From assembly GCA_004352715.1 (NCBI GenBank), contig SCFE01000052.1:813872-877871 (forward strand): 64,000 nucleotides of DNA, read 5' to 3'. The position numbers were made by a program, and so were the translations under genes. The DNA is from Hofstenia miamia. Its lineage: Eukaryota > Xenacoelomorpha > Acoela. The notes under the pieces are model-generated. The model had not been told where the DNA came from. It ran no database searches and saw only the letters and a program-made list of their open reading frames with translations. Position 1 is the stretch's first letter, and each line of letters starts with the position of its first letter. Below, in pieces: positions 11,512 through 19,584 of this stretch.

Positions 11512-11654
11512 ACCTTTAACCGAATGTGGGAACCACCATACAATTACCCAAGCTCGTGAACGTTTAGCTTTCCATCAGAATATATAAAATAACCTGACAA
11601 AAGAAAATGAATCCAAAGTAGATTTGCTCATCATTAATTACATCCGGTTTATTA

Positions 11655-11663
11655 TATTTATAG
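11655..11663 (-). promoter_or_regulatory. TATA-like box in LTR1
   Basis: Minus strand CTATAAATA, about 320 nt inside the LTR; also present in LTR2 and LTR3. An AATAAA at 10739-10744 on the same strand could be the polyadenylation signal. If both are used, the R region would be about 900 nt and would hold the LTR ORF. This is inference from motifs only. Confidence 0.35.
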
Positions 11664-11986
11664 CACTTGGTGATAAACAACTAAATACTCGACAAGTACC
11701 TGTTAATCTTTCTTGTTGACAGTTTTTCCCTCGCTTTAATATTTCTGCTAATTTTATGCAACATCAGCTTTAATTTGACTATGCTGTTTGACCATCTTTT
11801 GTTTTGTGAAATACTGTCGAGTATAATTTTAGATATAATTGCACAAAACATTTACAAAGTGAAAATAATCAATCCTATCATGATTTACAATTTAATCATT
11901 ATAATCAATAATAATTTTAGTCTTTGTTTCCTTAATCTTTTTCTCTCATTTTGACCAATCATGATAGTTTGATAGATTATGTCACA

Positions 11987-11997
11987 CTCCTCCTCCA
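11987..11997 (-). other. Polypurine tract of E1
   Basis: Minus strand TGGAGGAGGAG directly abuts the 5' edge of LTR1, the expected site for plus-strand DNA priming. Confidence 0.8.
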
Positions 11998-12003
11998 GCG
12001 TAG

Positions 12004-12366
12004 CTAATTAAGGATGACCACTCTTTCTCCATGTACCATTTCGGCCGCCTTTTTGATTATCTCACTAGCTTCTTTCATTTCCCATGTGGTGTTTTCGTAC
12101 GATTCATCTTTAGTAATTTTTAACACGACGTCTTTCTCTGTAGTTAGCATCTTTTTATGTCTCAAAAATGATGGGTTCTTTAGAGATCTTGCTATTGTGC
12201 ACATACTACATAGTTCATTTAATTTCTCGTTGAATATCTCATAGTGTTTTCTGTAGAGTTTCATACCCTTTATTGCTATCATCAATGTCATAATCGCATC
12301 TATCCTGCTGGTATGTGCCAAATCTGGGTGGATTGTAGTGTTTGGGTAGAAGAATTCATAAGTCGA
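12004..12366 (-). CDS. E1 ORF5: in-frame continuation after the ORF4 UGA
   Basis: An open frame of 121 codons that starts directly after the TGA ending ORF4 and stays in the same frame. It has no ATG near its start. The first lies about 26 codons in, which argues against independent initiation. The segment begins STYEFFYPN, then HPDLAHTSRID, then a Lys/Glu-rich helical tail. DLAHTSRID resembles the D-x-x-H block of SGNH/GDSL hydrolases, and the preceding ORF4 has GIND like their GxND block. The fit is weak because no GDS nucleophile block is found. The sequence is identical to the E2 copy. It may be the C-terminal part of an ORF4 protein made by UGA readthrough. Confidence 0.5.
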   Translation of the reverse strand, partial: STYEFFYPNTTIHPDLAHTSRIDAIMTLMIAIKGMKLYRKHYEIFNEKLNELCSMCTIARSLKNPSFLRHKKMLTTEKDVVLKITKDESYENTTWEMKEASEIIKKAAEMVHGERVVILN

Positions 12367-14081
12367 TCATAATGATTTCAATATTGACGCTTCATCATAG
12401 AACACACTTATATTTTCTAAGACTTCTTCTTCAGTGATATTCTCCAGTTCATTCTTTCCTAGTCTTACCATGGTAATGATTTTTACTCTTCTCATTACAT
12501 CGTAGTATCGATATTGCGAGCTCCAGAGTTCTCCCCATACAATGTCGTTAATTCCTGAGAACAATACTACAGTTTGCGTCGATCTTTTTTCAATTTCTTC
12601 TTGGACTTTCTTGATCTGTTTGTTTATCAGTTCTCCTTCCTTGTAGAGATCGTAGGGTGTTACTTGCCCTTCTATAAAAACTCTTTCTTTATTGTCATTT
12701 TTCAATAAAATTTCCTTCGACTTTTTGTAGCGTTCATCATTAACGATTCTTTCAGCTGCTTGTCTACTGTTAACATACGTGTTTTCTTCATGCCACATTG
12801 CTTTAATTGCTCTCTTTTCTTTTAATTGCCAAGTTGGTAACAGCATCAGTATAAAGATTGTCGGCAGTGGCGTACATTTTAAGATTGTCGTCATCGCTTT
12901 TTCCTCTATGACTTTGTAAGTGCCTTGCATCTCTGCCGTTGTGGCCATTCCGAATGTCGCAGGATAATTATTTTTAGACTTCTTAATATTTTCCCAAAAA
13001 GTATCCGTTAGACCATTTTTCATCAAATTTTGTGCTGTTTCAGGCTTTATTACTATCTTAGAAGTTATACATTCTATGTCCACTGCGATTTGATTTTGCG
13101 GTTCTAATAACTCATCGATCTCTTGCCTTGTAAAAGCTTTGGTACACAGTACTTTGATTAGTGATTTGGTTTCTCTTTCATACACCTCACCAAATATTCG
13201 TTGTACTATGTTATTCTTTCGTTCTCGTCGCACCGTAATTTCAACTAACAATCTTTCGTCGTCTGTGTTGACCCATGATAACTCATTGGGCTCTTGTTCA
13301 CCCCATTTCTCTAAATTTACTTTATCAATTACTCGCTGCGTGTTTGGTGTCAAGGCAATATCAGTAGATTGTAACAGCTTCTCTTCCATAAGCATTTCTT
13401 CCTTACTTTTACTCACCATCTCAATGATTTCAATAGGGCAATTCTTTCCTTCTCTCTGCATTGTTTCTGAACGTTTAATAATCTTGGTGTACGCACACTG
13501 AGGATAATTTTTAAGATATTTTCTTATTTTTTTGTGATTACCTCGTGAATTTTCTTTTCTTTCACCAATTTTATCGTTTGTAACGTTTCTGCGTGCTCCC
13601 TTCTGATCAAATTTTGCGTTGTTAGCCACGGTTGGTACTTAAGTGCTCTAAGTTTCGTGTTAGAAGTCGCGCCCCACATATACTTCTTTGTTTCATCAGC
13701 TAGAATTTCGATCTCACTGGGACAAATACCTGTTTTGTTCGCTAATTCAATTATACTAGGTCTTCCCAGTGTGTGTTGCTGCATTAACAATCTCGTAAAA
13801 TGTTTTTCGAATCTCTGTTGTACTTTTTTCATGGGGGACAGCAGTAGTATTTCCACGTTTTGCAGTAGCCATTGCTTAATGTTTGTGGGGATCGGTGCTA
13901 CTGCTATTTCGAATTTCTTCTGTCGAGCGATCTGTCGCCTCTCCTTTCTCATCATCGGCAACACTAACTTGTCGTTGTATGTTAGTGCAATGGCTAGTAC
14001 CCAGATAGCTGTCCTTGCTCTAATTTCTGGTGCATTGATCTCTTCAAACATCTGAGTTTTAAAATTTCTTTTTGCCTCCAT
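12367..14081 (-). pseudogene. E1 ORF4, one-base frameshift
   Basis: Homologous to the intact 571-aa ORF4 of E2. It is open from ATG 14081 to about 13525. One T is then missing from a T run (near 13525-13532) relative to E2, and the frame continues open to the TGA at 12367-12369. The product is rich in Lys, Glu and Ile with no signal peptide or membrane helix. It lies 66 nt after the ORF3 TGA, in the same frame as ORF3. Function unknown. Near its end, VVLFSGINDI resembles block III of SGNH hydrolases. Confidence 0.75.
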
Positions 14082-14147
14082 TTCGTACGCTCTTCTTATC
14101 TTGTATAATATGGTCTCCGTGCTTTTATGATACTTTTTGGTTGGCGA

Positions 14148-15770
14148 TCATATGTCTATTTTTGGCCACTCTTCATGCATAGGCTTATCTGCTTTAATCT
14201 CCAACCATACTGTCGCTATCTTCTGTAAATGTTTGGGTGTTTGATTTAGGCTACACTTCAAGAATATATTTCCAGTTTCTTCCAAGTTTTCATTTGTTCT
14301 GAGCAATTCCATTGTGCGTGTTTGGTAGTACATATCCATTGCAATTTTAGGTTCTACCATAATTCTTTCCACCAGTGCCATTTCGTTAATTTGTAAGTCC
14401 ACTTTTATCAGTTCAGATATTTTCATCGTACCACTATCTAATGTAAACAGATTGTCTAGCTTGTTTTCCAACTCTTTTATACATTTCGGCAACTCCTCTG
14501 CTTTTTGTGTAACGACTATTATTACTCTCGCTTTATTCTTCTTAGCTATTTTGAGAGTTTCTTCTATGTTGACTTGCAGTCTTTTTGATGCTATTTCAGT
14601 ATCTTTCACAAAATAAACTATCGTGAGATGCTTCTTGTCTAGGTTGACTTGTTCACATTCAGCTATAATCTTATCTTTATTTTTAGTTAGCTTTTGTACA
14701 TCTTTCATCGTAAACTGTTCATCAAATGTAATGTGGACTGTGCTTTTGAAGTACGGTCTGTTAAACTGCTCTTTCATGTCCTCTTTATATGCTATTATTG
14801 TGTTACAGGTTGGACGATTCTTCTTATCAATAACTATCGGAATTGCGTAGCTCTCATTTTCCTTGGTGGAAGTACTATTTCTTATTAGCCTCTTAGTTTC
14901 TGGCAACAGATTATCATATGAGTTGTATCGCATCTTTCTGTTTGCTATAAAATAGGGATGTATTCGTTCTCTTCCTATTTTTGTCATGCGGCTCTCTCTC
15001 TCTTCCGACCGCGACGATTTTGTTGTTGTTGACGCTTGTCTGTATGAAAATATTCCTGAACTCGTCGTGGGAATTGAACTCGTTGATGGTATCTGCGATG
15101 CATCCATTTCTGAGTCGTCACTTACTGGTTGTGTATTGCAGCTTTCCATAGCTACTGAAGTTATTTCCTCACCGCCCTTTATTTGGCTTTGAGTACTTGT
15201 GGATGCTGTTTCCTCACCGCCCTTTAATCGGCTTTGAGTACTTTGTGATTCCATTTCCTCTTTGCCCTTTAATTGGCATCAAGTACTGCTGGATGTTGAA
15301 GGGGAGTGTGCATAATTCGATATTTCCAACCTCACGCCCTTTAATTGGCGATCAGTATCTTGTAGATGGCCCTCATTTACCCGCCTGCCCATTAATTGAC
15401 ATTTGGTAGAGGGTGGATTTTCTTCTATTGTCTCCATCGTCATACCCTTTATTCGGTAATCGGATTGAGGAGACCTCCTTCTTACTCGTCGTCTCTTATT
15501 TGTATGTGTCATCTGCTCCATCATCATACCCTTTAATTGGTAATTGGACTGTGGAGCTCTTCTTCTTACTCTTCGTCTCTTATTGCTAGGTGTTGAATTC
15601 TCCATCGTCATGCCCTTTATTTGGCAATCAGATTGCGGAGATTTAGTTTTGCTTGTTGAGCTCATCGATGTGTCCTCTGTCCTCACGTCCTTTATTTGAC
15701 GATCGGTTTGCGGGCTTCTTCTTCTTCTCACTCTCCTCGATTTCATCGGTGATCGTTGTGTTCGTTTCAT
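14148..15770 (-). pseudogene. E1 ORF3 with a nonsense codon
   Basis: Starts at ATG 15770 inside the end of pol (128-nt overlap, +1 frame relative to pol). The N-terminal third is basic (RRRVRRR stretches like nuclear localisation signals) with repeated [QR][LI]KG units about every 18-30 residues. A Ser-rich linker follows, then a conserved domain (NRPYFKSTVHITF, HLTIVYF, VIIVV, ISELIKVDLQIN). A TGA at 15279-15281 replaces the CGA found in E2. The natural stop is TGA at 14148-14150, followed in frame by ORF4. There is no membrane segment. Function unknown. Nucleic-acid or chromatin tethering is a guess from the basic repeats. Confidence 0.75.
15140..15760 (-). repeat. [QR][LI]KG coding repeat array in E1 ORF3
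   Basis: About ten units share the minus-strand core RCCRAWTAAAGGG (plus strand CCCTTTAATTGGC-like). Examples lie near 15180, 15222, 15265, 15340, 15395, 15445, 15530, 15612 and 15690. They encode SQIKGG, SRLKGG, CQLKG, DRQLKG, CQLMG, DYRIKG, NYQLKG, DCQIKG and DRQIKD. Spacers differ in sequence and length. Confidence 0.75.
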
Positions 15771-18700
15771 ATTTCCTAAATTCAGTTACTAAATTAATAT
15801 CCCATATTTCTGGGTCATATTTCAATTTATTTTTTGCTGCCCTCTGGGGCATTACTCTTCTTTCAACTTCAGGTTCCCCTTTCTCAGGTCTATATTCTTC
15901 TTGAAATTCTTCTTCATGCACACTATCCAAATCGTCCATTTCAGCATATGTACCATCATCAACCTGTACAATTTTAAACTCTGCATTTTTGTCAAGAGTT
16001 ACTTGTTCTATGTTTACCATTGCACGTTTTAAATTTTGAAAATGTAATATTCGTCCGTCATTCAATTTATAATTATTATTGGGTAGTGTTTGTGTAATTG
16101 TGAATGGCCCTGACCACTGTGTTTTAAGTTTTCTTACCTGGTTCACATCTTGTGTTCTCATTAGAGTGTACGTGTAAACCTTATCCCCTACCCTGTGTGG
16201 TTCACCATATATCTTTTTGTTAAAGTTTCTTTCTTGCCTTATCGCTGACTTCTTTGTGTTATGGCACATAGCTTCGTGGATTCCAGTTATCTGATCTTTT
16301 AATTTTCTTATGTACTCGCTATCTGGCTTTTCGGAGTACATATGATATTGCATCGATATCAGCATTGCTGCTTCTCTACCATACATAGCCTTATATGGCG
16401 TCATTCCCGTTGTTGAGTGTACTGATGTATTATAGAAATATTCGACTATTTCCAATACTTCTCTCCAATCTCTTCCTCCGATTCTTGAAGTTAAGACTCT
16501 TATCAGTTTTATCATCGTTCTATTCAATCTTTCCACTGCCCCATTAGCTTGTGGATGATATGCTGTTGTCTTTTCTGTTAATATCTCCATCAGTTTAGTC
16601 ATTTCTTCAAATAGTTTACTTTCAAATTGAACGCCCCTGTCCGATATTATTGTTTGCATTGGTCCGAATTTTAGGATCCACTCCTTCATGATTTTATCGG
16701 CTACTACTTTTGCGGTTGTTGAGTCTAATGGTATCATTTGAGCATATTTTGTAAAGTTATTGACTAAAACTAATATATACTGATAACCTTCATCATCTTG
16801 AGACAATTTTTCTAAATCCACATGAACGATTTCGTTGGGTGCTGTTGCTATAATTTTCTCAAGCGGTGCAACCTGTACCGGGAAATGACTCTTATTATTT
16901 ATAAGACATGTATTGCATTTGTTAATAACATCTTCCACCGTTCTTCGAATACTCGTCATTATAAATCGAGCGTTAAAGGTATTTTCCGTCTGTATTATCC
17001 CTAAATGTCCATTTTCATGTATTTTCCGAACTAATTCCCTTTTGTAGTATTCAGGGATTGCTATCCTTAACGTCTTTCCTTCTATATACAAAAGACCATT
17101 TCTGTTTACCTTCCACTTATATCTCTGAAAGTAACTTTTAGCTTCTTTTCCCATTGACCACTCATCATTGTTCAATTTGTCTCTTATGTCTTTCAATATC
17201 AAATCAGTTTTTTGTTTCTCAATAATATCTTTTTCGGATATTTCCTCCTTAATTATTATTGGCATTATGGCATTACCTTTCTTATCCGTATTAATTTCAG
17301 GGAGTTCGGCGTATTCATTATGTGACATAAACTGGAATTGTTTCCTTTCGCCATCCACCTTTTCCATATCTCTCTGATATTCTGGCAACGCTGTCCAAAA
17401 GTCCGCATTCTTATGTAACGTTCCTTTTCGGTGTTCTATATTAAATTTAAATTCGTTTAAATATTCAATCCATCTTGATATGATTGATGACTTATAGCCC
17501 GAAAACTTCTTAAGCCACGCTAATCCACTGTTATCAGTTCTCACTTTAAACGTTTGTCCTATTAAAAAATACCGGAATTTTTTTATGCTTTCGACCAGCG
17601 CCAACATTTCCAATTTTGTTGATCCATAATTTTCCTCACTCTGTTTTAGTTTCCGACTAAAAAATTGTATGGGCACTTCTTTACCATCCTTGATTTGACC
17701 CAAACACGCCCCTATCGCGACGTTACTTGCATCACAATCTAAGATGAATTCTTTATCATAGTCCGGCGTATTCAATGATGGCATCTTACTTAATTCGTTT
17801 TTTATGTTATCTAATTGCTCTTCTTCTCTCCATGTCCATTCAAAAACCCTATTCTTTTTTAACAATTCCGTCATCCTACTAGTTTTATGAGCCACATTGG
17901 ATATAAAGGAACCGTAATAGTTGATAAAACCCATAATCCGCTGTAAATCTTTTTTCGTTTTCAGACTACTAATGTTTTGAATCATTTCTCTTGCGTTGTT
18001 TTTCATTCGTATCTCACCTTTTCGGATTTGTCTCCCCAGGAATACGACTTGTTCTTTTAAAATTTCGCATTTCTTTCCATTAACCCGTAGACCTGCTTTG
18101 TATAGGATGTTCAGCGTTCTATCCAATTTTTCGAAATGTTCTTCAATTGTGTCACTTGCTATTAGTATGTCGTCTATATATGCACTTATCCCTTTTTCAA
18201 CTTGTCTGTTGTTCTGTTTCAAAACTTTTGTCACATATCTCTGAAATGTAGCTGGTGCATTACATAACCCAAAGGCCATATACATCCATTCAAAGAGTCC
18301 ATACGGCGTTATAAATGCTGTCTTCTCAATGTCCGAAGGCTCCATTGGCACCTGCCAGTATGCTTTGCAAAGATCTATGCATGTATAATACTTGTTTTTA
18401 CTGGCTTCATATATGATGTCTTCTATCCTCGGAAGTGGGTAGGCATCTTTTTTCGTTATATCATTAAGTTTCCGGAAATCTATGCAGAGTCTGTATTTTT
18501 CACCTTGTTTCACAAATACTGTGGGCGCGGCATAAGGACTTTCACTTGGCCTAATTATTTTATTGTCAATTAGTTCATTCAATATCATATTATAATGTTC
18601 TTTTAAGTGTTCGGGAACTCTTCTGCATGGTAATCTTATTGGTTCTTCCGTTGTAGTTATTATCTTGTGCGTCTCTCTGACCGCCTTTCCCACACTTATT

Positions 18701-19584
18701 TCTCCATAATTGAATATTCTGGCATGTCTTTTCAGTATTACTACTAATTGTTTTCTTTCTTCTGCGCTTAGGTGTTGATACTCCTCTTCAGTTATTTCTG
18801 GTATTTGATACTCCTCTTTTTCCTCTTGTATTATATTAATTGCCTTGTTCACCATCGTCTTCTCAGTTTTCACTTTCTTTCCTTTCAACTTTAAAGTGTC
18901 CTTTTTTATATTGACAACATGATTAGTCGCATTTAACATCGGTATCATTCCTCTGCCACTTTTCACCACACACAAACTTGACGGTATCGAAACTTTTTTC
19001 GTGTTTATCCCTTTTTGATCATATATCATAACCTCACACATAACATCATTTTCCGTTTTTATCTGACACATTTTCCAATTATTAGGTAGGATCTTTACAT
19101 CTTCTGTTAATCGGAATTCTATAGTTTCTGTGCCTTGCTTTTCTTCACAAGTTATTACCATTTCTTCTTGGACCGATATCGTCTTGTTGGTGTAGTCAAT
19201 AATACATTTGTTATTCATCAAAAAATCATTTCCTAATATTACTTCATAGGGGAGCGCATTTTTTTCTGTATCTATTACTGTGAATGTTTGCAAAAACGTA
19301 GTGTTAGCGATCCTTATCAGTACTTCCAGTAATTTCCCTTTGGTATCAATGTAATCTCCTGATGCATTGAGTAATCTGCTCTTTTCGATTTCCAGTTTTC
19401 TATTATCAATTCCTATTTTCGCCGCACATTCGTCAGTAATAATTGATATTACTGCTCCCGTATCTATAGTTGCTTTGACCATCACTCCGTTTATTACAAC
19501 TGTAATTGTATTAGTCTTGATTAGGTCTGTTACAATTAACACGGGCGCACGTTTTACAGGAGGCGGCGCTCCCTCTAATTTAAA
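15643..19584 (-). CDS. pol: E1 pol: protease, RT, RNase H, integrase
   Basis: About 1310 codons, entered by -1 frameshifting from gag; the pol frame is open from the slippery site and has no early ATG. Counting from codon 19542: protease DTGA at 27-30 and ILGNDFL; RT about 325-490 with DFRKLN, CIDLCKAYWQ, AFGLCNAPATFQR and YIDD at 455-458; RNase H from about 595 (ILDCDASN, TDNSG); integrase zinc motif HENGH...CNTC near 840-880; catalytic Asp in VDLEK near 907, Asp in ISDRG near 965, and Glu in GAVERLNR near 1002, close to the D-D-35-E spacing; and a GPY/F-like WSGPF near the C-terminus. No chromodomain is seen. This order is Ty3/gypsy. All catalytic residues looked for are present, so it may be functional. 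Confidence 0.95.
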   Translation of the reverse strand, partial: FKLEGAPPPVKRAPVLIVTDLIKTNTITVVINGVMVKATIDTGAVISIITDECAAKIGIDNRKLEIEKSRLLNASGDYIDTKGKLLEVLIRIANTTFLQTFTVIDTEKNALPYEVILGNDFLMNNKCIIDYTNKTISVQEEMVITCEEKQGTETIEFRLTEDVKILPNNWKMCQIKTENDVMCEVMIYDQKGINTKKVSIPSSLCVVKSGRGMIPMLNATNHVVNIKKDTLKLKGKKVKTEKTMVNKAINIIQEEKEEYQIPEITEEEYQHLSAEERKQLVVILKRHARIFNYGEISVGKAVRETHKIITTTEEPIRLPCRRVPEHLKEHYNMILNELIDNKIIRPSESPYAAPTVFVKQGEKYRLCIDFRKLNDITKKDAYPLPRIEDIIYEASKNKYYTCIDLCKAYWQVPMEPSDIEKTAFITPYGLFEWMYMAFGLCNAPATFQRYVTKVLKQNNRQVEKGISAYIDDILIASDTIEEHFEKLDRTLNILYKAGLRVNGKKCEILKEQVVFLGRQIRKGEIRMKNNAREMIQNISSLKTKKDLQRIMGFINYYGSFISNVAHKTSRMTELLKKNRVFEWTWREEEQLDNIKNELSKMPSLNTPDYDKEFILDCDASNVAIGACLGQIKDGKEVPIQFFSRKLKQSEENYGSTKLEMLALVESIKKFRYFLIGQTFKVRTDNSGLAWLKKFSGYKSSIISRWIEYLNEFKFNIEHRKGTLHKNADFWTALPEYQRDMEKVDGERKQFQFMSHNEYAELPEINTDKKGNAIMPIIIKEEISEKDIIEKQKTDLILKDIRDKLNNDEWSMGKEAKSYFQRYKWKVNRNGLLYIEGKTLRIAIPEYYKRELVRKIHENGHLGIIQTENTFNARFIMTSIRRTVEDVINKCNTCLINNKSHFPVQVAPLEKIIATAPNEIVHVDLEKLSQDDEGYQYILVLVNNFTKYAQMIPLDSTTAKVVADKIMKEWILKFGPMQTIISDRGVQFESKLFEEMTKLMEILTEKTTAYHPQANGAVERLNRTMIKLIRVLTSRIGGRDWREVLEIVEYFYNTSVHSTTGMTPYKAMYGREAAMLISMQYHMYSEKPDSEYIRKLKDQITGIHEAMCHNTKKSAIRQERNFNKKIYGEPHRVGDKVYTYTLMRTQDVNQVRKLKTQWSGPFTITQTLPNNNYKLNDGRILHFQNLKRAMVNIEQVTLDKNAEFKIVQVDDGTYAEMDDLDSVHEEEFQEEYRPEKGEPEVERRVMPQRAAKNKLKYDPEIWDINLVTEFRKYETNTTITDEIEESEKKKKPANRSSNKGREDRGHIDELNKQN

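Larger units (their letters stand above)
10618..11986 (-). repeat. LTR1 (3' LTR of E1), 1369 bp
   Basis: Starts TGTAGAATC and ends GTCACA on the plus strand, i.e. TG...CA termini. Both boundaries are fixed because the flanks differ from those of LTR2 and LTR3 at exactly these points. A polypurine tract abuts its 5' edge at 11987. Confidence 0.93.

Noticed and set aside
12004-14081. Nuclear UGA reassignment as the cause of in-frame TGA
   Set aside because: gag, SEL1L and LINE B read normally without internal TGA, so a changed genetic code is not supported.
14986-15409. Plus-strand ORFs opposite ORF3 with repeated PLIG motif
   Set aside because: Antisense shadows of the [QR][LI]KG array (CCCTTTAATTGG read on the other strand).
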